DNA of 64,000 nt from Watersipora subatra. Lineage: Eukaryota; Bryozoa; Gymnolaemata; Cheilostomatida; Watersiporidae. Position 1 is the first letter of the stretch; each line of letters begins with the position of its first letter. Both the position numbers and the translations under genes were made by a program. Below the pieces are notes generated by a model, which worked only from the letters and a program-made list of their open reading frames with translations, was not told the origin of the DNA and did no database searches. The DNA lies in NCBI RefSeq assembly GCF_963576615.1, contig NC_088711.1, forward strand, positions 36,940,121 to 37,004,120, read 5' to 3'. Shown piece by piece: positions 34,405-45,897 of the stretch.

Positions 34405-36276
34405 TGCCACGACATCCTTAATCAAAATTTAAACTTGTACTTGCGCTTCGTGTTTTTAAACGAACACGTGTTTTTTGCTTTCAGAGATTTTGCTGAATCA
34501 ATTTTGAGATATTTTTCTGCAATTTAGATAATTTTGTATGAAGTGTTAGTATGCCAAAGTAATCTCTTATGTATATTTTCCCATCTCTTTTTCATGGTAA
34601 ATTAGTTCTAACAATTATGTTATATACACGAGTTCTTTTGTTTTAGTTGAGTTATACGGATATTATATACTTCATTTAACATCTAATTCATTTGAGGCCT
34701 TATTGCCATCATTTACACCTAAAATATTTCATGCATGTTAAATGCATTCATGTTTGCTCTTGTGTTCACAATACCAGCTGCATAGGTCTTCCACGCTCAT
34801 CGGCTTGCATTTCAGTAATTATATGTAATCTTTCTACAGTTTGTAGCCATTTTTATATATTTTAAAGCAAACTAATACAATATGAGCACTTGTTGCCTGC
34901 CGCTGTCAACCCAATTCCTGTCATTCTTTTGACAATTGATGATTAAACTAGTCTAGTCTATTCACTTGTGCCAGGATGTTACTGCCTTGCCATTAAGGTA
35001 AAATAAACTATGGTACTGGCAGCAGTTGAGAGCATTATTGATTGCATGCAGTGTGCATTGCCCAAATAAAAATATGCCTTGCGTACTGAACTGGTTACGG
35101 CCAGGTTACGGCTAAGACGAGACAAACACCACAAGTAATCAGTCTATAGCTAATGGGCCAAAGCTTTCTCTGCTAAACGTACTCAGCTTTCTTAACTTCT
35201 TCAAAACATTTCTTCAGTCTTTTAGTTATCCATTCTTCATCAGCACCTACAACACTGAGTAAAATTTGAACCTATCGGTAACCGAAACGCTTCAAAGGGT
35301 TTGCTTGGAGTTGTCCTTACTGTTCTTAACTGTCATGTGAGAAAAGACAACTTCCTTCCTATAACGTTACAGCCGAGGTCTACAGCGATTAGCTGAGGTA
35401 GCTTTTTAACTTTCTAGAACGAGTTACCCAGTCTATGTAAGGTCTTTTACGAGGCTAACTTCAGCCTTCAGCAAACTGATCCTTGCTAATCCTTACTTAT
35501 TCGTAAATGAACTGCTAATGTCCGCTACCTGCAGTACATGAAAGATTGTAAATAAAATTTATGGAGCGATAAGCTAGCAGCTTGCAAACGCAAAATGAAA
35601 AAGAATGCAAGTCTTTTGTATGGGCAGCTTAATATTACAATATGGTTAGGATATAGAGCATAAGCTTTCATTAGTAAAGTTAATCAAACAAATTCCCAAT
35701 TGGGATGTTAACCACTACGCTATTTAGATTGCGTTTACAGCAGTGAGAGAGCAAGCCCTGGCGCACTCGTTCACCTCATTAAGTAGTACTGGAGATCTGT
35801 TTAGCTGCTTTGTGTATTTTCAAGGCTATAACAATGTGTTATACTCACTAGTATTTTGCACTGATAGCTATTACAAATTTTACACCGAATACTGTTACAA
35901 AGCTGTTGTTTTATTATTATATTTTGGTACTACAGACCCGTCAAAAATTTGAATGACAACTGCATTTTTAAATTAACTTTAATACAACATCTTTGATGAT
36001 CATTAACAGTGAGTACAGTGGTTTAAATGTCTGCAATTCATTGTTTCCTGTACAGAACTCCTCTACTGACCAGAGTCTGTTGTAAATTGTATAAAATAAG
36101 ATTTTAAAAACTACTTAATGTAAAATCTTTGTCAGGGTCTCATTCAGTTACGCAAGGTGCAGATTGCATATTAATAAAGTGATACAATAACTTAAGCTAA
36201 TAAAACTAGCAATATTCATAAACAATCAAATGTTAATAAAATCAAATTGTTTTTCTACAGATTTCTAAAGCAATCT
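34405..36276. other. Spacer between convergent genes
   Basis: Probably includes the 3' untranslated regions of LST2 (plus) and of the minus-strand gene at 36277-40689. No other gene, RNA or clear repeat was recognised. Confidence 0.5.
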
Positions 36277-39200
36277 TCAAAGTGCTGACAGCCTGTCTAT
36301 GAACTCAGACGTGAAGGTTTCTATAGCCATATTTGAAACCGAAACTGTGTGCAAGTTTTGAGATTTGTCCAATCCTTCAGCATCAAAGGTTGCTGAAGTA
36401 ATCATAAGCTCTACTGACTGTCTAGGGTACATGCCAGCAATAAAGTTACATGAAATTTTCTTGGTTGTGGTCAGCTTGGTTTTATTGAGTATTCTGTATT
36501 CGATAAATAGTTGTTCCTCAGCGCTGTGTCCTCTCAGAAGGGAAGTCTTGTCAGCTGTCATTCCAGCTGCGCTCCGACCACAAGTGTAGATTGCTTCTAG
36601 ACCATCATGCAACCGGTTCTATGAACAATGGCAGAATGATGTACAACAGATCCATGTAAATAGTCTGTAATAATTCTATCATACATTTCTGCCAACTCAA
36701 TAATGACTTGGTGGCAAACGCAATAAATCTCAGGCATCATCTTTACTATGATAAAAGCTGTGTTGGTCCATCTGTCTAAAGCTATGCTTAGAAATTAGGA
36801 AAAAAGATTGCACCAAACAGGAATTGAACCCAAATGCTTGGTTAAGCAACCATGCACATTACCAACTGCACCACTCCAACACCTTGCTCCAATGCTAAAT
36901 AATTATGAACTTGCCAACTACACATGCCGATTCTCACGGCGCGCAGGATTGCTAGGGTGCTATTATGATATAGTAAACAGAATCCTGAGAAATTTACAAA
37001 AAATTCTTCTTTCTAGATGTTAATGCAAGGAATAGCAATTAGTTGTATTTATACAGTAAACAATTGAATTACATGGAGGTGAAAAGTAATTGTATTTTAA
37101 GAATTTTAAAATTCACTTTTCAGTTATGAAGCAGCATGATAGTAGCAAATAAAAACAAAATTTGTTAAAATGATATCGAAAAATCCTACTCAGTGCTACA
37201 AAAATTCCAAAAATGCTGCTTCACATTGTTTACTGGTTTCGTCTAAATCAACTTCAGCTTTACCTTATAAGCCATGATGGACAAGTCCTTGTATCTCTGG
37301 ATATCCATTTGACGTGTGCATATGTAGACTTTACACCCATCAGTACTCAGCCACTTATTAAGCAGCTGTTTCCACAATAGATATACCTGGCTGTTGCCAT
37401 CTTGCAGCCCCATCCAAGTAGTCAGCCCAGCATTAGAGGAAACACTGGCTAGCTGTAAGGCAAGACGTAAACAGAAAAATGAATATTTAATGACTTGAAA
37501 ATTCATTTAATGCAGCGGTTCTTAACCTGAGTTCCATCGAACCTTAGGGGTTGGATGAGTCAGTCACAGAGGTTTGGCGAATGTCGAAATATGTACATGT
37601 AAGTGTTCACTCAGAAGCAACAGAAGAAGTCACACTGATTTGCAAGGTCAGCTCTTTATGAAAAGATATGTAGTTAATTGTGAGTTCATGCATTTTATTG
37701 ATACATGTACTTTAAATGTAGTGATATTAATGCACAGCTCACTTTGTGCACCAGTGAAACATATACCTATGTATTTAATGTGATAAAAAAAAATTTTTAA
37801 TATGGAAGGGTTTGGTGAAATCACATATGAAAATGGCGAGTTTCAGTACGTCCAACAAGGTTAAGAACAACCGCTTTATTTTCTCTGTGACAAAAAATGT
37901 AAAACTTAATAAAAATGGAAAATCGTAAAAAAGTATTATTCCACAGATTTGATCTACATTAATTAGCGCAAAACAGTGAGAGAGTAATTAACAGCGTGTT
38001 TCCTTATACAGAAACTGATGATGGCTGAGATAAGTGGCAGAATAAGAAGGTAGCTGAAAATAAATTGGTGAGGTTGATATAGCATCAAGTAAGTTATATT
38101 GTGGTATTTTGAGAATATGGTCATTCAGCGAATGGAATCAGTAGGCTAGCTGCTAGTAATGAGCTCGGCAGCAAGCAACCACAGTTGTGCACGTAAATGC
38201 CTAAGAAACTGAATAGGATTAGAATACGTACGATAAATGCGATTTACTAACTGTAATACATGACATCTACTAACTGCGATACATGTAATCTACTAACTGT
38301 AATACATGTCATCTACTAACTGTAATACATGTAATCTACTAACTGTAGCACATGTCATCTAACTATAATACATGCCATCTACTAAATGTAATCCATGACA
38401 TCTACTAACTGTAATACATGTAATCTACTAACTGTAATACATGTAATCTACTAACTGTAGCACATTTCATCTAACTATAATACATGCCATCTACTAAATG
38501 TAATCCATGACATCTACTAACTGTAATACATGTAATCTACTAACTGTAATACATGTAATCTACTAACTGTAATACATGTAATCTACTAACTGTAGCACAT
38601 TTCATCTACTAACCTTGCCAGACTCTTTGTTTGCCGCAAACCTTTGATCAAGCTCAGTCATTTTTACATCAGAAGAAACAAAAGCCAATTTCTCATCAAT
38701 AATTTCTGGTTGAGCGTAATCCAGAAAAAGATTTTTTTTTTCTAAAAACAAACAAGATTCTTACTAACAATACATGCATAGTGATGGTTACTTTCCTGAC
38801 ATTCTAATGCAGTGATATACAATTATATATACAAACATCAAAAACAGTATATTAATATAATATATCTATTCTATGTTATTTTATACCACGTGCATTATTG
38901 TGCTCACACCGACATTTTGATTCTTTCTACATACTGTACTGTATATACGATGACTGTCACATGAAACTTGCCCAACTATCAACTCGTGTAGCTCTGAAAG
39001 ACACAGCTTAAGCACAGTAACTCAAAAGAATATTATATTTGCAATTACTGTACAGTATTTACTGTATATTTTACAGCAGTTGATATGCCATAGGAAACAG
39101 GCGCTAACTTAAACAGTAATATACACTTCAAATTGTTTTCATAAAGCTTCTTGCCTCAGTAAATAACAAACATTACACGAGTTGAAAAAAGTGAAAACTT

Positions 39201-40689
39201 GTTACCTTTCTTTTGTATCTCTCGCCGAGCATCAATGATGAGCTGATCATTGCGATAGTCTAAGGGAAGAGAATAAGTAGAATTGTCGTAGTGCTGCATA
39301 ACCTTCCTAAATATGACCTTGAACCATTCATACACCACATCTCCTTCAATAACCACTAGACCAGTCCGAAGGTATATCTTTATGGCATAATCATCGGCGA
39401 CAGTCTAGATGGAAGGTTAAGCTCATATTTAAGTATCAACACAATTCAACAGATATTACTAACATGATTCAACTGATATTACTAACATGATTCAACTAAT
39501 ATTACTAACATGATTCAACTGATATTACTAACATGATTCAACTGATATTACTAACTTGATTCAACTGATATTACTAACATGATTCAACTGATATTACTAA
39601 CTTGATTCAACTGATATTACTAACATGATTCAACTGATATTACTAACATGATCCAACTTATATTAGTAACATGATTCAACTGATATTACTAACATGATTC
39701 AACTGATATTACTAACATGATTCAACTGATATTACTAACACGCTTCAACTGATATTACTAACATGATCCAACTGGTATTTCTAACATGATTCAACTGATA
39801 CTACTAACACAATTCAACTGATATTACTAATACGATTCAACTGATATTACTAACATGATTCACATATATATACTGAAACATGATTCACGCAAAAACAAAA
39901 CTCACCGTTAGAACCTCAGAACCATGAGAACTGCTATAGTTCTTTGTGTACGTAAATTCAGGTGAAGGAAAATATGCCTGAATGACGCGAACCCAAAAAG
40001 CTCCCAATGTCGTTGAGCCGCCCTTTTTCACAGGTCTGATGTAAATGGATCCGATAGAAAAATCAAGGAAAACCTCTTCTCCAACTTTATTTTCAACAAA
40101 CTGTTTCAGATGATTTTCTAACACAACGGAACCTTGGGCAGCCATGAAGGCAAGCTGTAAATACATAGGCATTGGTTATACCAGAAAAAAGAAAAACTAC
40201 ATTTTGTTATATTCTAATAATAGTCACCTATATTGTTAGTATACTGATTTTGTACCTGTCAAAACCATGCAAGCATCCAAATTATTCAAGACTTTATGTG
40301 AAAATACTTATATTTACACAATAGCCACACAATTCAGTCTTGTCTTTGTCAGCCTCACATTAGAAGGTAGTAGTTACAATGATCACACTTTAAGGGAGAA
40401 CCTTCTAAGACTAAAAACCTATACAGTACATGAAAGCAAACCTTTCTTGAGCGTCCAACCTAGATGGAAACTTCCACCACCCTTCAAAAAGGTTTAATTA
40501 GAAGCATATTGTCTTTGTCAGGCAGCAACTCAGAAAAGGGAGTAAGTGTAGTGGTATGTGACTGAGTGGCCAGTAGTTAATATAAAAGCACCGCGACCTA
40601 TTCTTGTTCACAAACAGAGCCATCTTGTTAGCACGCTGAACTAGTTCATGCTGTAGTAAGTCATTCATTTGCACCTTTACATCATCCAT
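36277..40689 (-). CDS. Six-exon gene of uncertain family, possibly phospholipase-D-like
   Basis: Minus-strand exons: 40154-39906, 39404-39206, 38741-38614, 37452-37264 and 36618-36277 (stop TCA on plus at 36277), with agreeing phases (0, 1, 0, 0) and AG/GT borders. They encode about 368 residues. A likely first exon starts at ATG 40689 (MDDVKVQMNDLLQHELVQRA), but its donor is weak and undecided; ATG 40142 is an alternative start. The protein has no signal peptide or membrane segment that I can see. The last two exons read like a phospholipase-D fold: a segment with LLNKWLSTDGCKVYICTR, then KISCNFIAGMYPRQSVELMI followed by TSATF. An HxKxxxxD motif is not visible, so catalysis is doubtful. This family call is inference from pattern only. 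The gene faces LST2 tail to tail. Introns 2 and 4 contain tandem arrays that fill most or much of them. Confidence 0.7.
36740..36990 (-). mobile_element. tRNA-derived SINE-like repeat, inverse orientation
   Basis: On the minus strand, between about 36890 and 36820, GGTGCAGTTGG (A-box-like) is followed at tRNA-like spacing by GGTTCAATTCC (a match to the B-box consensus). The plus-strand start resembles the repeat at 23222. It lies between the last two exons of the minus-strand gene. A tRNA cloverleaf could not be drawn, so it is not called a tRNA gene. Confidence 0.5.
38245..38614. repeat. 23-bp intronic array that begins at a 5' splice site
   Basis: About 16 units of 23 bp (plus-strand TAATACATGTAATCTACTAACTG) with a higher-order period of roughly 116 bp, seen from two near-identical five-unit blocks. 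In transcript sense each unit carries GTTAGTAGAT. The true donor of exon 38741-38614 reads AAG then GTTAGTAGATG, so the last unit overlaps the functional 5' splice site. Confidence 0.9.
39425..39875. repeat. 23-bp intronic array filling the second intron
   Basis: About 19 units of TGATTCAACTGATATTACTAACA, mostly identical, occupying nearly all of the 499-nt intron between exons 39906 and 39404. In transcript sense each unit carries GTTAGTAATATC, again donor-like. The unit differs from the 38.2-kb array except for the shared TACTAAC core. Confidence 0.92.
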
Positions 40690-41339
40690 GCCCAGTGGCT
40701 GGGAATGAACTGAGTGTTCTCTAAAAGTAAATTTCTACCTGTTCAATTCTCTACATTTTCCACAAGTTTGCCAGATGTACACCTACATGAACGTAAGTGG
40801 AAAGAGCAAGACAGCTTTTAATAAACTCAGTCAAAATGCATGTTTTGGCAAGGTGTGACTTTCAAGTTCTTGCTAAATTCTCTTTTTTGGTTTCTGAACT
40901 GGCTATCCCAGGTTAACCACGAATAACACTGCCTAATAACTAATGCTACTAGCCCCTAGATAAGGTCTAATTTAAATTACTGACTCTTACAATCAATCTA
41001 TTTTGATGATTGAGGTAACCAAGATTTTAAGTTTGACCTTTCTATGAGTGAGTAATGTATATCCAGTTCTAAATGAGAATTACTATTGGTAAAGAATATT
41101 GTGAAGAAAAAGGCCGAGTTCCTCTACCTGTTCCCCAAGAATCAAACCACTTGAGTACAAGGCTATGAGAATATATATTTTGCAAAAATATATTTTTGGG
41201 TACAGGTAAATTTGCAATAAACATATAAGTAACAGCACAGCGTGAGACTTCCAAGCACTCTGCTTTCCTTTGCTAGTCTGGGCTCTTTTTTATAGTCCTC
41301 GTCTGCTGCTAAGCCTCACTCTCAGTTGCAGGGCTGATT

Positions 41340-43010
41340 CATTAATCAACTTTCGGCCGACCAAAATTTTTAGTGAAAACCATGTTGTCGGCTGTGGAAA
41401 CCTATGCCCAGGAAGCCTTGCAGCTCCATGAGCCACCTAGAGGTCGCTGATTCTCAAACCGTCCTTGTTTTCTCAGGGTCAGTAGTCACCCCGTCAGTAA
41501 TGACCACATTGTCCAGGTAATTGATGAAAAAGCACCTGTGATTGAAAAAGCTCGCACTTGGCTGGTTTGAGTTCAGCTCCCTTCAGCTGCTAGAACACCT
41601 CCTCTAGTCGGTGCAGGTATGTATCGAAATCTGGTGCAACGACTATTATATCTTTCAGGTAAAGTAACAGTGTCCTCCAGTGCAGGCTATGCACCATGCG
41701 CTTTATCAGCTTATGAAAAGTGGCTGACACGGAGTAAATCCAAATAGCAGAACCTTCCACTTTCACAGACTGAAGTGAAGAGCAAACGCCGACTTTTTCA
41801 TAGCTGCGTCATTTAACAACACCTGCCAGTAGCTCCTGACCAGGTCCGAATTACTAAATGATTAGCTGTCAGAAATGGTCTCAAGGCTGTTGTCGATCCA
41901 AACAAGGGAATAGGCATCCTGATAAGTAACTGCATTCAGCCAACGGTACTCAACAAAGAACCGCCCAAACACCACTAAAAACTCTAAGCGTCTCCAGTGG
42001 GCTTGATGAGCCCTTTGTTGAAAAGATCTTGCACTTGTCACTCTGCCTCGATCTCCTCCTCTTTTCCAAGCTGGTGTGGAGGTTGACGTATAACCGAGTT
42101 CCCTCATTCAGTAGAACGGAATGCTCCATCTCATATGTCTGTCCCATGTTTTCCTCACCAGTGCTGAACGTCCTCTGGTAGTGTGCTAACAACCTTGCTA
42201 GCCGCTCGGCTTGCCCCAGCTCTGTGAAATTTTTTTTGCCTGCTTACAACAGGTCCTCCAGTTAGACTGGCACACCTGCCTCCGCTGTTTTTGCACTCAA
42301 TGTTGCAAAACTTGAGACAGAGAGGGACAGTTCTTTATCCACCTGACAGTCTTCCACACCTGTGTTCAAGTGACAGCTCAATGGTCTTTGAGCTGTCACA
42401 ACCATGGTGACAGCTCAAAGATGTAGAGGTTGGCTGCTAAGGTTTAGGCACCGTGTGACTGTGCTTCCCTTTGGCCCAGGCTGGTTCAATCTTGTAGCCA
42501 GCAGCAGACTCTCTGGGCAGCCCTTTATCAGTCCCAACATAAAGTAATTTAGGGTGGCGACTCAACATGAAATGGCCATCTGTGTCTGAGCCAGCTCCAC
42601 CATTTCTTTCATCACCTGTATTTTGCTAAGCAACAGCAACCCGTGAATATCCTTAGAAGTCAACGGAAGCTGCTGAAACTCCATAGCACACTGGTGGGCA
42701 AACAAAAAGTGCATCATTCCCAAGATGGCATCACTGCTTATGTGGCTCACCATAAAGACCTTCTCCGTTTTTACATCGTGAAGCCGCATGAGTAGGGGTA
42801 TGACTCCGTAGAATGGCAGTTGGTTCCTATCAGCCATAAAACCATGACTGTCACTCTCTTCAAGTAAATCTCTCCTGCTTTGAGAGAGCTTGTCAAAAAT
42901 TTGCTTACCCAGTAAGTTTATGGTACACCCTATATCAATCAGGCTATATTGGCACAGCCATTTCAGTAGCCCACCTTCGGCCAACCAAAAGTTCTAGCAA
43001 AGGCCGTGTC
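41340..43010 (-). mobile_element. Decayed Ty3/gypsy retrotransposon, second element
   Basis: Minus-strand frames, broken by stops and shifts, run in polyprotein order. About 42984-42562 is an aspartic protease region (LIDIGCTINLL in place of the usual DTG motif, DAILGM, HQCAMEFQQ). About 42192-41862 is the start of reverse transcriptase (LAHYQRTFSTGEENMG, VEYRWLNAVTYQDAY). About 41850-41430 holds fragments up to a STDPEKT-like segment. RNase H and integrase are absent. A TTCGGCC(G/A)ACCAAAA word and the sequence after it occur both at 41350 and 42975, bracketing the remnant. It is a different lineage from the element at 6.9-9.8 kb. Confidence 0.75.
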
Positions 43011-45224
43011 ATCGGCTGAGTCAAGGCTCAGCCCTGGTGTCAGTCGCTCTGTTGTCTTCTCTCCTCTTTTTTGTTCCTAGGCACAGCAATCGGCCGTCAC
43101 AATATAATGAGTTTTCCTAAAGCCTTATGTTTATTTTAGAACAACAAAACAGATACAATAATTATACCTTTAGACAATAAACTATAAAAATAGAAAAGTA
43201 ATTGTCTGAGACTAAAAATTATAGTCACCCTTTTGTTTTTTTGGGTATCGACTCTTCGGCTTGTTCGGCTGACACGTCTGTCCGCCATGATGAAGCTGTG
43301 TTAAAAGAGTGAAGATTATGAGTGAACGCTCCTAGTTTTATACTAAGCATTAGCATTGCTGTCCAGGAGTGAAACTATATGTCTCAGGTCTTTGATTGTG
43401 AGTCTTGGAGTTTTAGATAGTTTTTGGCTACGTCTTGGTGTTTTATGTTAGCGGAATTGTCATCATATCGAATGACTAATTATAAATTATTATTTGATGT
43501 CTGGCAATACCAAATGCACATGACACAAGTTGCTATTGTCTGGGTGCTGTTGTTGATAGGAAGTCTAGTTAGGCATAGATCTTAAATTGCACTCTTCAAG
43601 ATGTAATCCATGGTTTTGATCTGGGATTCAATTACAGGTTTTGGTGATTAGCTAAAATTTTTTCGATCCAAGCACTCAAAGCTGTAGTTTATAGAATGGG
43701 TGAGTCAAAATCTACGAGTTGACCTGCAATGGTGATTATCCCATGTCCAGAATTTGTGAGTGCTGTAAGCGTGAAATGCTTTTCCATTAAATATGCTAGG
43801 AGAGTTGCATTGATGGTGTATTGTCTTGTTCTTTCCTTATGTCTTACTGGAAATATTTGGTTCTAGATAAGACAGCATCATTCAGTAATGTCAGCTGGAG
43901 TCTTTTTTGACAACTGTGCATCATTCCAAATCATTAACCGAGGATGCTCTATGCTATAGGAGCCAACTATCTGATGTATCGTCGATTTATCTACCTATTT
44001 GAAATCTATCCATCTACCTACCAATGCCCTTTCATGCAAGGTGGCCAACTCATAATTACCAACGCCCTTTAATACCTCTGCCAGCTTGCTACCAAGTAAT
44101 GGTCCTGACTAAGTGATGATCTAGGTTTAGGCAATTAATTAGTCTATATCATAAACTTGCCACTGGTTTCTATGTTGAGAACATCTAATAATTTCACTAA
44201 CGCTGGTGTTCACTAAAGCTGTTCACTATTTCACTAATGCTGGTGTTTATCAACCAATCGCAGTCGTTCTACATATACAGTGATACTTTCTTCTAAAAAT
44301 TTACTACTAACCAACTTCTACAAAAAAAAACATGCTATACAATAAATGAATGCTTTCTATAGCTAAACATTCGTTAAATATCCCCATGTTACCTGAAAAC
44401 CAAGAGGCTGGTTATATGCTTACTGGGCCTGAAAAAGGCATGTTATTACAATGCATTTTTTGTCCCATAGATAACTGTAAGATTTTTTAATAAAATGCTT
44501 TCCTATAGTAGTAAATGATTATAAAACGCAAGGTACCAAATGAGAACGTGTTCAGATTTAGGCGTACGAGTCTCTGCATGTAGGGCTTCGTAGCAACTCA
44601 AATATTGGTTTCAAGAGTGCTGTCTGTCAAACAACGAACGACTAGAAATACAATTAAAACTGTTTTATTTATTGTTGTAAGTTTTATCGCTTTTCGTACT
44701 TGCTACTTTGGAAGCTCTGTGCGAATTACCAACTTACGAAGGTCGAGGCATAGATTAGAGATTCACGAGTAATTGCAAAGTAGCTGCGTTTCGATAGCAA
44801 CTTCAAGCGGATTCTTGAGACAGGTAGTAAGCGCCAATGAAGTTATCGTAAGAAATTCTGGTTTACGACATGTTCGAAGACGGTTGTGCTATATTAGCGT
44901 CCCTAGTTTTTTCTATGCCAGTTGAGCCGTTCGTTAGCGAGAGGCAAGAAAGGTGTCAAAAACTCTCGTGACAGGAGGCACAAAAGCGCGATTGTCCTGC
45001 GTAATATGATGCTGTTTGGGAAATTACTTACACGCAAAGTTGCTCCTATTTATTATACAATTTAATTTACCAACTCCAAAACTATCATGAACGATCACAA
45101 CTATTCAGAAATATCTCAAGCGCCAAGTAGTAGTACAGCCACGATGGATTGGCATGCATTATCGGCAATAGGCTTTTGTTGGTTTTCAAATCATGGATTG
45201 ATAATGAAAATTTAAATTATATAT
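43011..45224. other. Non-coding stretch between the gypsy remnant and the hAT element
   Basis: No gene, RNA or clear repeat was recognised in about 2.2 kb. Open frames are short and lack signatures. Confidence 0.45.
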
Positions 45225-45897
45225 ATTATTTGCAGTGTCTGAAGTGGAGAGAGATTTTTGGGGGTACTCTGTCATGCTAAGACGGTGGTGTCCAGGACTA
45301 ACAGCCCTGCTCGCGGGGTGAGTCCAAGAGGGGCGATGCGCCCTCTCGGTAGAGGGGGTCCGGGGTACCCCCCCGGAAAATCTTTTTAGCATGAATGCCC
45401 CTAAATGATGATGTTGTTTTCCATAACTTAAAACATAACTTACCACAGCATGCGTGTATTAAAAATGTTTATTTTACATACATAACCTGGATGAAAAAAC
45501 AACAACAACAAGACATGTTTTAATACATGAACAGAGTATCGTATGACCATCAACATTCACATGCTGACAAATAATGCAAAACAAGGTCAAAACAGCAGAA
45601 TGGGATTGATATGGGATTGATATGGTAAACTTACCTGAAATAATAAACAGTCGGAGCAAGAATGGTGAGGAAGGTATACTGTGAGCTACCCCATAGCAAG
45701 CTATCATCTATTGAATGAAAGCAGTACAAGATTGCAACCTACTATCCATGTAATGAAAATGACAACCCTACAGTGAGCTATCATCTATTTAAGGAACCCA
45801 CTAGCTTACAAAGCAAGCTATCACCTATAACAAAGCATAAGCATGTGCATAGTAGTTGTCACTACCTTCTGGCTTTTTCTTTTTCACCGATATAGTG

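Noticed and set aside
36808-36890. tRNA gene on the minus strand
   Set aside because: A- and B-box-like words are present, but acceptor and anticodon stems do not form; better explained as a SINE.
38245-39875. CRISPR-like arrays from regularly spaced repeats
   Set aside because: Units are contiguous without unique spacers and lie in introns of a eukaryotic gene.
42386-42420. 13-bp stem-loop in the second gypsy element
   Set aside because: Short and inside decayed retrotransposon sequence; no sign of function.
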